Below the pieces are notes generated by a model, which was not told where the DNA came from, did not search any database, and was given only the letters and a program-made list of their open reading frames with translations. A DNA stretch of 64,000 nt from Burkholderiales bacterium (GTDB lineage: Bacteria > Pseudomonadota > Gammaproteobacteria > Burkholderiales > Burkholderiaceae_C): contig JACRPO010000012.1 of NCBI GenBank assembly GCA_016223165.1, positions 705,755 through 769,754 of the forward strand, read 5' to 3'. Within the stretch, counting starts at the first letter, position 1; the number at the start of each line of letters is the position of its first letter. The position numbers and the translations under genes are program-made. Of the stretch, positions 9,297-17,608 are shown piece after piece.

Positions 9297-9979
9297 GGCT
9301 GCCACACCGTGGCGATCAACTCGCGCATCTGGCGCGCGGCCAGCGCACGGTGGCTGTGCCGGTTCTTCACGTCGGCGTCGAGCTCGGCCACCGAGCACGA
9401 AAGCGACGGGATGAACATCAGCGGGTCGTAGCCGAAGCCGCCCGCGCCGCGCGGCGCGCTCAGCAGCGTGCCCGGCCAGCGGCCGGTGGCGACCAGCGGC
9501 TCGGGGTCTTCGGCGTGGCGCAGGGCCACGAGGGTGCAGGCGAAGTAGGCGCGCCGCGCCGCCTCACCGCCTGTCTCGCCTGTCTCGCCCGTCTTGCCGC
9601 TCTCGCCGGTTCCGCCGGTCTGCGCCGCCAGGCGCTGCAGCAGCAGCGCGTTGTTCGCCGCGTCCTGCGCGCGGCGTTGCGCCTCGCGGTCGCCGGATGC
9701 GACTGGCACCGCGCCGGCGAAGACGGCCGAGTGCACCCCCGGCTCGCCACCGAGCGCCGGCACGCACAGGCCCGAGTCGTCGGCGATGGCCGCGCCGCCG
9801 GCGGCGCGCGCCGCGTGACGCGCCTTGGCCAGCGCGTTCTCGATGAAGGTGTCGTGCGGCTCCTCGGCCTCGGCGATGCCGAGCTCGCCCTGCGGCACGA
9901 GCTCGACCGCGAGAGCGCCGAGGAGCTCGCGCAGCTCGGCGAGCTTCTTCGCGTTGTTGGAGGCGAGCACGAGACGCAT
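9293..9979 (-). CDS. rdgB: dITP/XTP pyrophosphatase RdgB (HAM1 family)
   Basis: Hydrolyses non-canonical purine nucleoside triphosphates (dITP, ITP, XTP) to monophosphates, keeping hypoxanthine and xanthine out of DNA and RNA. SNNAKKLAEL (7-16) is the nucleotide-binding start, IADDSGL (65-71) holds the catalytic Asp pair, and FGYDPLMFIP with SHRALA near the C-terminus completes the family pattern. At 228 residues it is about 30 longer than usual because of a Thr-Gly-Glu-rich insertion at 121-138 encoded by 9-bp repeats. It lies between rph and hemW on the same strand and overlaps the hemW start codon. Confidence 0.95.
   Translation of the reverse strand: MRLVLASNNAKKLAELRELLGALAVELVPQGELGIAEAEEPHDTFIENALAKARHAARAAGGAAIADDSGLCVPALGGEPGVHSAVFAGAVPVASGDREAQRRAQDAANNALLLQRLAAQTGGTGESGKTGETGETGGEAARRAYFACTLVALRHAEDPEPLVATGRWPGTLLSAPRGAGGFGYDPLMFIPSLSCSVAELDADVKNRHSHRALAARQMRELIATVWQP
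9571..9624 (-). repeat. 9-bp tandem repeat inside rdgB
   Basis: Six degenerate units of plus-strand CTGTCTCGC encode the TGE/TGG-rich insertion of RdgB at residues 121-138. The insertion falls at a surface position outside the catalytic motifs, so length changes are probably tolerated. Confidence 0.85.
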
Positions 9980-10017
9980 CGCTGCTCGGCGGGGCGCGCA
10001 GTGGCTGGCGGGCGTCG

Positions 10018-10764
10018 TCAGGCCAGGGGCAGGCCGAGCACGCGCCGCTGCGCGGCCACGAGTTCGCGGATGCCGCGTTCGGCCAGCACCAGCAGGCGGT
10101 CCATGTCGGCACGGGCGAATGGCTCGCCTTCCGCCGTGCCCTGGATCTCGACGAAGCCGCCGCGGCCCGTCATGACGACATTCATGTCGGTGTCGCAGGT
10201 GCTGTCCTCGACGTACTCGAGGTCGAGCAGGGCCGCGCCCTCGAGCAGCCCGACGGAAACCGCGGCAACGTGGTCGCGGATGGGGCCCTTGCCGGGCGCA
10301 TCGTCGATGCGCCCCTGCGCTGCCAGCCAGCTGACCGCATCGTGCGCAGCCACGAAGGCGCCGGTGATGGCCGCGGTGCGCGTGCCGCCGTCGGCCTGCA
10401 GCACGTCGCAGTCGAGGTGGATCGTGCGTTCGCCGAGCGCCGGCAGATCGAACACGGCGCGCAGCGAGCGGCCGATGAGGCGCTGGATCTCCTGCGTGCG
10501 GCCGCTTTGCTTGCCGCGGGCGGCCTCGCGGTCGCTGCGCGTGTGCGTGCTGCGCGGGAGCATGCCGTACTCGGCCGTCACCCAGCCCTCGCCGCTGCCG
10601 CGCTTGTGCGGCGGCACCTTCTCCTCCACCGACGCGGTGCACAGCACCTGCGTGGCGCCGAAGCACACCAGCACGGAACCCTCGGCATGCTTCGTGTAGC
10701 CGCGTTGCAGCTTCACCGCGCGCAGCGCGTCATGGGCGCGATCGCCCGGTCGTTGATAGCTCAT
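10018..10764 (-). CDS. rph: Ribonuclease PH
   Basis: Phosphorolytic 3'-to-5' exoribonuclease that trims tRNA 3' ends and structured RNA. The 248-residue protein matches the full RNase PH fold: RPGDRAHDALRAVKLQRGYT at the N-terminus, YGMLPRSTHTR and GRTQEIQRLIGRSLRA (phosphate and RNA binding), CDVLQADGGTRTAAITGA, and DLEYVEDSTCDTDMNVVM in the active site. Length is normal. It precedes rdgB and hemW on the same strand and follows the PP2C phosphatase gene, an order shared by many Burkholderiales. Confidence 0.97.
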   Translation of the reverse strand: MSYQRPGDRAHDALRAVKLQRGYTKHAEGSVLVCFGATQVLCTASVEEKVPPHKRGSGEGWVTAEYGMLPRSTHTRSDREAARGKQSGRTQEIQRLIGRSLRAVFDLPALGERTIHLDCDVLQADGGTRTAAITGAFVAAHDAVSWLAAQGRIDDAPGKGPIRDHVAAVSVGLLEGAALLDLEYVEDSTCDTDMNVVMTGRGGFVEIQGTAEGEPFARADMDRLLVLAERGIRELVAAQRRVLGLPLA

Positions 10765-10846
10765 TGGCGCATTGTCGGCCGGAATTCCGGCCGCATCGGC
10801 GACCTGCCCGGCCGGCGGTGCGGCCTCGGCGGCTGCCAGGCGGCGG

Positions 10847-11767
10847 TCAGCGCCGCTTGCCGGAGCTGCGCTGGATGGCCTCGTTGATCTCGCGGATCGA
10901 GCGCTCGATCTCGGCGTCGTCGAGCTCGTCGGCACCGCCTTCGCCGCCGCCCAGGCTTGCCTGGATGGTGGAGGCGAACACCTCCTCGCCGAGCGAGAGG
11001 GTGGAGATGCCGCCGCTGTCCACGTCTTCCTGGCCGTCCCACTCGACCGAGAGCACGGTGACGTTGTCGCTCTTCTCGCCGGCCACCCGCAACGCGCGCT
11101 CGACGAGCTCGGGCACCGCCTCGGCGATCGGGTAGGCCGTGAGCACCTCGGTGATCTCGGCGTCGGTGACGCTGCTCCACAGGCCGTCGCTGCACAGCAG
11201 CAGGCGGTCGTGCGGCTGCATGCGCAACGGCCCGGCCGTGTCGACCACCGGCTTGCCCGGGCTGCCGAGGCACGTGAAGAGCACGTTGCGGTTGACGCGG
11301 TCGCCCATCGGCACCACCTGCGACAGCGTCTCCTGCAGCTCGGAGTAGCTGTGGTCGCGCGTGCGCGCGACGAGCTTGTCGCCGCGCACGAGATAGAGGC
11401 GCGAATCGCCGCAGTGCGCCCAGTAGGCCGAGTTGCCCTGCAGCACACAGGCGACGACTGTCGTGCGCGGCGTGTCGACGAGGCCCTTCTCGGTGGCGTA
11501 GCGCAGCAGCTGGTGGTGCGCGGCGACGATGGACTCGTGCAGGAAGCGCAGCGGGTCGGGCAGGCGCGGCTTGGCGTCGCGCTGGAACATCGCCGCCAGC
11601 GCCTGCAGCGCCATCTGCGAGGCGACCTCGCCTTCGGGGTGGCCGCCCATGCCGTCGGCCAGGGCGAAAAGGCCGGCGTCCCGCGTATAGCAGTAGCCCA
11701 TGCGGTCTTCGTTCTTCTCCCGGCCACCCTTGCGGCTGACCTGGTAGACGGCGAACCTCATGGCCAC
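10847..11767 (-). CDS. PP2C-family Ser/Thr protein phosphatase
   Basis: Metal-dependent phosphatase expected to reverse Ser/Thr phosphorylation by the adjacent kinase. Metal-binding and catalytic motifs are complete: KNEDRMGY near residue 18, ADGMGGHPEGEVAS (38-51), GDSRLYLVR, CSDGLWSSV and DNVTVLSV. The GTG at 11767 or the ATG two codons later can start translation; the start region directly abuts the kinase gene's 3' end. The last 60 residues form an acidic, probably flexible tail. No membrane segment. Pairing with a kinase upstream and with rph downstream argues for a conserved signalling pair rather than a stress-phosphatase of the SpoIIE type. Confidence 0.92.
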   Translation of the reverse strand: MAMRFAVYQVSRKGGREKNEDRMGYCYTRDAGLFALADGMGGHPEGEVASQMALQALAAMFQRDAKPRLPDPLRFLHESIVAAHHQLLRYATEKGLVDTPRTTVVACVLQGNSAYWAHCGDSRLYLVRGDKLVARTRDHSYSELQETLSQVVPMGDRVNRNVLFTCLGSPGKPVVDTAGPLRMQPHDRLLLCSDGLWSSVTDAEITEVLTAYPIAEAVPELVERALRVAGEKSDNVTVLSVEWDGQEDVDSGGISTLSLGEEVFASTIQASLGGGEGGADELDDAEIERSIREINEAIQRSSGKRR

Positions 11768-11846
11768 GCTCAGCCGCCTGGCCGCAGGGCGGCACCAGGC
11801 GCAGGCGCCCTCCCCGGGGAGCAGCGAGTGGAGCGAGCCTGGGCGC

Positions 11847-12815
11847 TCACGTCTTCGCGCCGGTCTTGAGGGTTTCGAGCTGCAGCTTCAGGCGTTCGCC
11901 GAAGCTGAGCTTGGTGTAGCGGCGTTCGGTCTCGCGCGCGAGTTCCTTCTGCAACGCGAAGACGCTTTGCGGGCGGCTGAGGGGATCGAGCGACATGCAC
12001 CACTCCGTGACTTCGATCAGATTGTCGGAGTACACGTTGCGCAGGCGCGAGAGGGAAAGCGCGAGTCGGTCCTTCTCGAGGCGCTGCGGCGCGTCGTTGG
12101 GCGGGTAGCCCTGCATGCAGGCGTAGATGCAGGCCCCGATGGCGTAGATGTCGGTCCAGGGGCCGAGCGTGCCGTCGCGGCGGTACATCTCGGGCGCCGC
12201 GAAGCCCGGCGTGTACATCGGGCGGATGAAGTTGCCTTCCTTGCTCAGCACCTCGCGCGCGGCACCGAAATCGAGCATCACCGCCTTGTTGTCGTTGGTG
12301 ACGAAGATGTTGGCCGGCTTGATGTCCAGGTGCAGCATCTTGTGCTGGTGCACGATGCGCAGGCCGCGCAGGATCTCGTCGAAGAGGCTGCGGATCGAGC
12401 TCTCGCGAAACACCTTGTCACGTTTGAGGTCGCGCGCGGTGACGATGAAGTCCTGCAGGGTGTCGCCCTGCAGGTAGTTCATCACCATGTACACGGTCTC
12501 GTTCTCGCGGAAGAAGTTCAGCACCGAGACGACGCTCGGATGGCTGATCTGGGCGAGCGAACGGCCCTCTTCGAAGAAGCTCTTGAGGCCGAGGCGGTAC
12601 AGCGGCTGCTTGTCGGGCTTGACGCGCGGCGTCAGTTCGCCCGGAGAGCGCTCGGCCAGCGAGGCTGGCAGGTACTCCTTGATGGCGACGAACTGCCGGT
12701 CTTCACCCTCGGCCAGATAGACGACGCCGAAGCCGCCCGCCGCGAGCTTCTTGACGACCTGGTAGCCCCCGACCACGGTGCCCGACGGCAACGGTGCTGG
12801 CTTGGGCTTTGACAT
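11847..12815 (-). CDS. Ser/Thr protein kinase, soluble, HLD variant
   Basis: Hanks-type kinase of 322 residues that is almost entirely kinase domain. Visible are the glycine loop AAGGFGVVYLAEG (25-37), Lys46 in VAIKEYLP, the catalytic loop HLDIKPANIF (162-171), LDFGAAR (181-187) and the APE motif in GFAAPEMYRR. The usual HRD Arg is replaced by Leu (HLD), a non-RD kinase that may not need activation-loop phosphorylation. No transmembrane or sensor domain is present; the C-terminus is a basic helix. ATG 12815 is preferred to an upstream Met because the proline-rich segment after it is family-like. The PP2C gene follows, and yicC is divergent. Confidence 0.92.
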   Translation of the reverse strand: MSKPKPAPLPSGTVVGGYQVVKKLAAGGFGVVYLAEGEDRQFVAIKEYLPASLAERSPGELTPRVKPDKQPLYRLGLKSFFEEGRSLAQISHPSVVSVLNFFRENETVYMVMNYLQGDTLQDFIVTARDLKRDKVFRESSIRSLFDEILRGLRIVHQHKMLHLDIKPANIFVTNDNKAVMLDFGAAREVLSKEGNFIRPMYTPGFAAPEMYRRDGTLGPWTDIYAIGACIYACMQGYPPNDAPQRLEKDRLALSLSRLRNVYSDNLIEVTEWCMSLDPLSRPQSVFALQKELARETERRYTKLSFGERLKLQLETLKTGAKT

Positions 12816-12907
12816 AATCGTTTGGGGGTGTGGCAGGAGTGCCCGAAGCGGCCCGCACAATACTCATCAGGGCAGGCCGATCAGGGAAAGCAGAGGGCGC
12901 GCGCGCT

Positions 12908-13798
12908 ATGGCGGTTTATAGCATGACGGGTTACGCCAGCGCAGCTGTCGAACTAGGCCCGGCGTTGGGCAGCGTGAACGTCGAAGCCCGGTCGGTGAAC
13001 GGTCGCTTCCTCGACCTGAACCTGCGCCTAACCGACGAACTGAGGTCACTCGAGCCCGCGCTGCGCGAGATGCTGGCGGCCGCCTGCCGGCGCGGCAAGA
13101 TCGAGGTGCGCGCAGGCACCACGCGCGGCGGCGAGGACGGCCTGCCGCAGGCGAGCTCCGAGCAGCTCAACCGGCTGGCGCGGCTGCAGGGCACGGTGCA
13201 GTCGTGGTTGCCCGAGGCGCGCGGGCTGTCGGTCAACGAAGCGCTGGCGCTGTGCCGCGGTGGCGGTGGCGGTGCCCAGTGGGAGGCCCCCGCCCTCGAG
13301 GCGGCGCGCCGCTGCGTCGAGGGCCTGCGCGAGGCGCGCGAACGCGAAGGCGCGCGCCTGGCCGCCTCGCTCACCGAGCGCACCGCCCGCCTGCGCGAGC
13401 TCGCGCGCCAGGCCGAGCCGCTCGTGCCCGCCGTGGTGCAGAAGCAGCAGCAGCGCTTCCTGGAGCGCTGGCGAGAAGCCCTGGCCACGGCGCAGGTCGG
13501 CACCGCCATCCCCGAGAGCGCGCTGCAGGAGCGCGCGCTCACCGAGGCGGCCGCGCACGCCATCCGCATCGACGTGGCCGAGGAGCTGACGCGCCTGGCC
13601 TCGCACCTGGACGAGGTCGACCGGCTGCTCGCCAAGGGCGGCGAGCTGGGCAAGCGGCTCGACTTCCTGATCCAGGAACTGCACCGCGAGGCCAACACGC
13701 TCGGCTCCAAGTCGGCGGCGCTCGAGCTCTCGGCCATTGCCGTGGACATGAAGGTGCTGATCGAGCAGATGCGCGAGCAGGTGCAGAACATCGAGTAG
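12908..13798 (+). CDS. yicC: YicC family endoribonuclease
   Basis: YicC-like protein; the E. coli member has been reported to have RNase activity affecting small RNA stability. It begins MAVYSMTGYASA and has NVEARSVNGRFLDLNLRL (family N-terminal domain), a long central helical coiled region with many Arg/Glu, and the C-terminal DUF1732 part with KRLDFLIQELHREANTLGSKS. The ATG at 12908 or the Met five codons later are both plausible. Length (296) is normal. It is immediately upstream of gmk, a neighbourhood conserved across many bacteria. Confidence 0.94.
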   Translation: MAVYSMTGYASAAVELGPALGSVNVEARSVNGRFLDLNLRLTDELRSLEPALREMLAAACRRGKIEVRAGTTRGGEDGLPQASSEQLNRLARLQGTVQSWLPEARGLSVNEALALCRGGGGGAQWEAPALEAARRCVEGLREAREREGARLAASLTERTARLRELARQAEPLVPAVVQKQQQRFLERWREALATAQVGTAIPESALQERALTEAAAHAIRIDVAEELTRLASHLDEVDRLLAKGGELGKRLDFLIQELHREANTLGSKSAALELSAIAVDMKVLIEQMREQVQNIE

Positions 13799-13837
13799 CC
13801 TCCTGCGCAGGACCGACCACAGGACCGACGAACGACG

Positions 13838-14458
13838 ATGGAGACCCCGGGCAACCTCTTCTGCGTCGCCGCCCCGAGCGGAGCGGGCAAGTCGAGCCTC
13901 GTGAAGGCCCTGCTCGAACTCGACTCGCACCTGGTGGTGTCGGTGTCGCACACGACGCGCTTACCGCGCGGCCAGGAGGTGCACGGCCGCGAGTACTGGT
14001 TCGTCGACGAGCCCGCCTTCCGCGGCATGATCGACCGCGGCGAGTTCTTCGAATGGGCGCAGGTGCACGGCCATCTCTACGGCACTTCGCGCACGGCGAT
14101 CGAGGAGCGGCTGATGCGCGGCGAGGATGTCGTGCTCGAGATCGACTGGCAGGGCGCCCTGCAGATCAAGCAGCTGTTCCCGCATGCCGTGCTCATCTTC
14201 ATCCTGCCGCCCAGCTGGCAGGAGCTCGAGCAGCGGCTGCGCCGCCGCGGCGAGGACGGTCCCGAGGTCATCGCCACGCGCCTGGAGAATGCCCGCATCG
14301 AGGTGGCGCAGGCGAAGCACTTCGACTTCGTCATCGTCAACAGTCTGTTCGAGACGGCGCTGTTCGACCTCAAGGCCGTGGTGCACTCGCAGCGGTTGAA
14401 GTTTGCCGCGCAGCGGCGCGCCCGTTCGCAGGTGTTCACCGCCCTCGGCCTGGCCTGA
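13838..14458 (+). CDS. gmk: Guanylate kinase
   Basis: Phosphorylates GMP to GDP with ATP, feeding GTP, dGTP and (p)ppGpp pools. The P-loop is APSGAGKSSLVKALL (about 8-22), followed by the GMP-binding segment SVSHTTRLPRGQEVHGREYW and the lid/LID-like FEWAQVHGHLYGTSR. IDWQGALQIKQ and the conserved RLRRRGED complete the pattern. Its 206 residues are standard. Co-directional with yicC, 39 nt downstream. spoT and rpoZ lie 3 kb away, in many betaproteobacteria directly adjacent; here the two-component genes intervene. Confidence 0.97.
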   Translation: METPGNLFCVAAPSGAGKSSLVKALLELDSHLVVSVSHTTRLPRGQEVHGREYWFVDEPAFRGMIDRGEFFEWAQVHGHLYGTSRTAIEERLMRGEDVVLEIDWQGALQIKQLFPHAVLIFILPPSWQELEQRLRRRGEDGPEVIATRLENARIEVAQAKHFDFVIVNSLFETALFDLKAVVHSQRLKFAAQRRARSQVFTALGLA

Positions 14459-14510
14459 GGGACGGCGCGCGCCGCGTCGCGCCCGGCTGCGAGCGAGCCG
14501 CGGCGGCCGC

Positions 14511-15893
14511 TCAGCGCGTGGCCAGCGTGAAGCCGACGCGCGTGAGCCCGGCGTCGCTCTCGACCACCGTGCGCCCCGCGTGCATGCGCGCGATCGCGGC
14601 GACGATGGCGAGCCCGAGGCCGTGATGCTGCTCTTCGGGGCAGCAGCGCGAGTCGTCGCCGCGGAAGAAGCGGTCGAACAGGCGCGGCAGCAGCTGCGGC
14701 GCGATCGACTGGCCGTGGTTCTGCACCACCACCTGCACTTGCTCGGCCGTCTGCGCCAGCTCGGCCGAGATGCGCACGATCACGGTCGAACCGTGGTCGG
14801 CAAAGCGCGTGGCATTGCCGAGCAGGTTGGACAGCGCGCGCTTGAACAGCGGCTCGTCCACCGGCACCGTGGCGTCCCCTTCGATGCGCAGCGCGAGGCC
14901 GGAGTCCTCCAGCGCCGCCTCGTGGAACTCGACCACCTGCTGCGCCAGCTCGGCCAGGCTGACCGGCGCGCCGCGGCGTGCCACGGCGCCGCGGTCGGCC
15001 TGGGCGAGGAAGAGCATGTCGTTGACCATCGCCGAGAGGCGCTGCATCTCCTCGAGATTGGACACCAGCGTCTCGCGCAGCGCCTCGTTGCTGCGCTCGC
15101 GCGACAGCGCGACTTCGGTCTCGCCGATGAGGGTGGCCAGCGGCGTGCGCAGTTCGTGCGCGACGTCGGCGTTGAACGCCTCCAGTTGCGAGTAGGCGCG
15201 CTCCAGCCGCTCCATCAGCGCATTGAATTGCGCGATCCACGGCTGCAGCTCCTCGGCCGGGTCGTCGAGCGTCAGGCGATGGTGCAGCTTCTGCGGCGAG
15301 ATCGCGCGCGTCTGCGCGGCGATCTGGCGCAGCGGCCGCAAGGCACGGCGCACGTGCCACTGCGCACCGCCGGCGACCAGGGCGCCAGCGCCGAGAGTGA
15401 CGGCAATGAGGATGAAAGCCCAGGTCTGGCCCGAGTTCGCATCGAGCGTGTAGTCGCAGGTCAGCCGCGCGCGCAGCTCGCCGCCAGGCAACGAGGGCGT
15501 CTCCACCTGGAAGTGCAGCGCCTTCAGGTGCACCGATGCGGCGATGGCGTCGCTCGCCGCATCCGCATACAGCAGGGTGCCATCGGCGCGCCACACCTCG
15601 AGCCGGGCATGCTTGCGCATCGGCGCATCGCTCTTCAGGCGCGCGAGCACCGCCGCTTCGCCGCCGCTCTTGGCTTCGAGCGCCAACACGTCGGCGATCA
15701 GCTCGGTGCGCGCTGCCAGGTCCTGCAGGCTGCGCTGCTTCATCATCGTGGCCACCGAGAACCAGCTCGTCGCCGACAGGGCCCCGAGCACGAGCATCGT
15801 GAACAGCGCCAGCTTGCGCGACAGGCGTGCGCCGATCGAGTGGCTGCAGATCGGCCCGCAGGCGGCCTCGAGTACATCGGCACGCGGCTTCAT
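14511..15893 (-). CDS. Heavy-metal-type sensor histidine kinase (CusS/CopS-like)
   Basis: Membrane sensor kinase: hydrophobic helix near 24-48, a periplasmic loop, a second helix near 165-190, HAMP-like linker, DVAHELRTPLATLIGE H-box, NLLGNATRFAD N-box and HGLGLAIVAAIARMH. The G1 region reads VQNHGQSI, the form usual in heavy-metal sensor kinases (NxG in place of DxG). The ATG overlaps the regulator's stop (ATGA), so the two are translationally coupled. Copper or another metal as signal is inference from family. No metal efflux genes are adjacent, so the regulon must be elsewhere, apart perhaps from the divergent DUF4148 gene. Confidence 0.88.
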   Translation of the reverse strand: MKPRADVLEAACGPICSHSIGARLSRKLALFTMLVLGALSATSWFSVATMMKQRSLQDLAARTELIADVLALEAKSGGEAAVLARLKSDAPMRKHARLEVWRADGTLLYADAASDAIAASVHLKALHFQVETPSLPGGELRARLTCDYTLDANSGQTWAFILIAVTLGAGALVAGGAQWHVRRALRPLRQIAAQTRAISPQKLHHRLTLDDPAEELQPWIAQFNALMERLERAYSQLEAFNADVAHELRTPLATLIGETEVALSRERSNEALRETLVSNLEEMQRLSAMVNDMLFLAQADRGAVARRGAPVSLAELAQQVVEFHEAALEDSGLALRIEGDATVPVDEPLFKRALSNLLGNATRFADHGSTVIVRISAELAQTAEQVQVVVQNHGQSIAPQLLPRLFDRFFRGDDSRCCPEEQHHGLGLAIVAAIARMHAGRTVVESDAGLTRVGFTLATR

Positions 15894-16576
15894 GACGAGC
15901 GCTCCTCGAGCACGTAGCCCATGCCGCGCACCGTGTGCAGCAGCTTGGCGTCGAACGGGTCGTCCAGCTTGGCGCGCAGGCGGCGCACCGCGACCTCGAC
16001 GACGTTGGTGTCTGAATCGAAGTTCATGTCCCACACCTGCTCGGCCAGCGTGGTGCGCGAGAGGATCTGGCCGCGCCGGCGCAGCAGCAGCGCCAGCAGG
16101 TTGAACTCCTTGGCCGTCAGGTCCAGGCGGTGCTGCGCCCGCTGCGCCTTGCGGCTGATGAGGTCGACCTCGAGGTCGGCAAGGCGAAGCTGCGTCGCCG
16201 GCTGCGCCGACCCGTTGGCGCCGCGGCGCGCCAGCGCGACGATGCGCGCCTGCAGTTCGGAGAAGGCGAAGGGCTTGACGAGGTAGTCGTCGGCCCCCTG
16301 CTCGAGCCCGCGCACGCGGTCTTCGACCTTGTCGCGTGCCGTGAGCATGAGCACCGGCGTGCGCTTGCCGCTGCCGCGCATGGCCGTGAGCACGCCGAAG
16401 CCGTCGATGCCGGGCAGCATCAGGTCGAGCAGCACGACGTCGTACTCGCCGCCGGTGGCAAGCCGCCGGCCGTCGATGCCGTCGTTCGCGACGTCGACGA
16501 CATGGCCGCTTTCGCTCAGGCCCTTGTGCAGGTACTGAGCCAGCTTGACTTCGTCTTCGATGACCAGGAGTCGCAT
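15890..16576 (-). CDS. OmpR-family response regulator (CusR/CopR/IrlR-like)
   Basis: Response regulator paired with the downstream kinase. The receiver has the acidic pair in VIEDEVKLAQYL, phosphoacceptor Asp in VVLLDLMLPGIDGF (about 51) and Lys in DDYLVKPFAFSEL. The winged-helix effector contains LTAKEFNLLALLLRRRG and VAVRRLRAKLDDPF, matching the copper-responsive subgroup. Length 228 is normal. It is divergent from the DUF4148 gene; the gap holds a dyad resembling a CusR/CopR site. Confidence 0.93.
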   Translation of the reverse strand: MRLLVIEDEVKLAQYLHKGLSESGHVVDVANDGIDGRRLATGGEYDVVLLDLMLPGIDGFGVLTAMRGSGKRTPVLMLTARDKVEDRVRGLEQGADDYLVKPFAFSELQARIVALARRGANGSAQPATQLRLADLEVDLISRKAQRAQHRLDLTAKEFNLLALLLRRRGQILSRTTLAEQVWDMNFDSDTNVVEVAVRRLRAKLDDPFDAKLLHTVRGMGYVLEERSS

Positions 16577-16646
16577 GGCGCGAACGGCGAGGCTGTGCGC
16601 AAGGATATGACTGCTGCAATCGTCGCATTTCCGGCCCCGCGTCGGG

Positions 16647-16662
16647 ATTACGAATTTGTCAT
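16647..16662. promoter_or_regulatory. CusR/CopR-like imperfect dyad
   Basis: ATTACGA-AT-TTGTCAT is a 7-2-7 arrangement in which the right half equals the E. coli CusR half-site TTGTCAT and the left half matches its complement at five of seven positions. It lies between the regulator gene and the DUF4148 gene and could serve either direction. Inference from similarity. Confidence 0.4.
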
Positions 16663-16782
16663 CTGGCGGTTCGCTGGCGGTCCGGCTCGGTGTTCACAGT
16701 TCGTTCCGTGGTCGGTGTCGAACCGGTCCGCAGCGCAACCCGCAACCACCGTCCCGGTCCCGCTTCTTTCGAGGAATCCCAC

Positions 16783-17154
16783 ATGAACGCCATCCGCCGC
16801 AACACCGTCGCCATCGCCATCGCCACCGCTGCCTTCGGCGGCTTCGGCGGCCAGGCCTTCGCTCAGGAGGCGACCTACGAACTGCCACAACCCGCCGTCT
16901 CGACCAAGACGCGCGCCGAAGTCCGGGCTGAACTGCTGCAGGCGCGCCAGGAAGGCACGGTGCTCGCCACCGAGGCCGACTTCCAGCGTCAACCCGCCTT
17001 CGTGGCCGCGAAGAGCCGCGCCGAGGTCGCCGCCGAGTCGCGCGCCGACGTCGTTGCCTCGCGGGCCTTGACGGCCGAGCCGTACGGCTTCGACGCGCCG
17101 CAGGTCGCCGTGCTCCAGGGTTCGGCACGGGTCGTGGCCTCCGCTGCCCGCTGA
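16783..17154 (+). CDS. Secreted DUF4148-domain protein
   Basis: Small exported protein of unknown role. A signal peptide (residues 1-27, cleavage after GGQAFA) is followed by repeated family motifs in which Ser/Thr-Arg-Ala-Glu-Val recurs: KTRAEVRAELLQAR, KSRAEVAAESRADV. DUF4148 proteins are common and often multicopy in Burkholderiales, frequently near metal- or stress-type two-component systems. ATG 16783 is preferred because the signal peptide begins there, with a GAGGAA ribosome site 7 nt before. Its divergent position beside the metal-type regulator suggests control by it. Confidence 0.85.
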   Translation: MNAIRRNTVAIAIATAAFGGFGGQAFAQEATYELPQPAVSTKTRAEVRAELLQARQEGTVLATEADFQRQPAFVAAKSRAEVAAESRADVVASRALTAEPYGFDAPQVAVLQGSARVVASAAR

Positions 17155-17174
17155 AGCCGCACCAACCCCCGGCG

Positions 17175-17197
17175 GGGCCGGCGGCTTCGGCCGGCCC
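17175..17197. terminator. GC hairpin after the DUF4148 gene
   Basis: GGGCCGG and CCGGCCC flank a 9-nt loop; the stem lengthens by three more pairs around one bulged G. There is no T-run, so it may terminate weakly or act with Rho. It sits between the DUF4148 stop and the rpoZ promoter. Confidence 0.4.
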
Positions 17198-17217
17198 GCC
17201 CGACGAAGGGCGCCGGC

Positions 17218-17223
17218 TATAAT
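17218..17223 (+). promoter_or_regulatory. Consensus -10 box for rpoZ
   Basis: A perfect TATAAT lies 54 nt before the rpoZ ATG in the context GGCTATAATCC, typical of betaproteobacterial sigma-70 promoters. The upstream side is too GC-rich to show a clear -35. Confidence 0.6.
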
Positions 17224-17276
17224 CCGCGGCTTCGCCCCCAGCTGGGACGCGCCCCTGGCGCGGCCCCCCGACCGAC

Positions 17277-17480
17277 ATGGCCCGCATCACCGTCGAAGAC
17301 TGCCTCGCCAAGGTGCCCAACCGCTTCCAGCTCGTGTTGGCAGCGACCTACCGCGCGCGGATGCTGAGCCAGGGGCACGCACCCAAGGTGGAAACCAAGA
17401 ACAAGCCAGGCGTCACCGCCTTGCGTGAGGTGGCCGCCGGCGAAGTCGGCCTGGAGATGCTGCGTAAGGTCCCGGTGTAA
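17277..17480 (+). CDS. rpoZ: RNA polymerase omega subunit
   Basis: Smallest core RNA polymerase subunit, assisting assembly of beta-prime and forming one ppGpp site. Its 67 residues begin MARITVEDCLAKVPNRFQLV, the near-invariant omega N-terminus, and continue with AATYRARML and NKPGVTALREVAAGEVG. Length and start are standard. It is followed after 128 nt by spoT, the usual pairing that links ppGpp synthesis to its polymerase target; two hairpins lie between them. Confidence 0.97.
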   Translation: MARITVEDCLAKVPNRFQLVLAATYRARMLSQGHAPKVETKNKPGVTALREVAAGEVGLEMLRKVPV

Positions 17481-17520
17481 GGATACGGTCTGACCCGGGC
17501 CGCGTGCAGCGGGTCGCGGC

Positions 17521-17575
17521 GGCGGGCGCCTTCGGTTTCCGGGGGCGCCCGCCGGCGTTTGCGGCGCGGCAAACG
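17521..17575 (+). terminator. Two hairpins between rpoZ and spoT
   Basis: A perfect 10-bp stem (GGCGGGCGCC at 17521-17530 with its complement at 17544-17553, 13-nt loop) is followed by a second hairpin (CGTTTGC at 17556-17562 with GCAAACG at 17569-17575). Only a TTT follows the first stem, so they may attenuate rather than fully terminate rpoZ transcription before spoT. Confidence 0.5.
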
Positions 17576-17608
17576 GGGTCCGCGCGCGTTCTCCGCTAAA
17601 TTCCGGCC

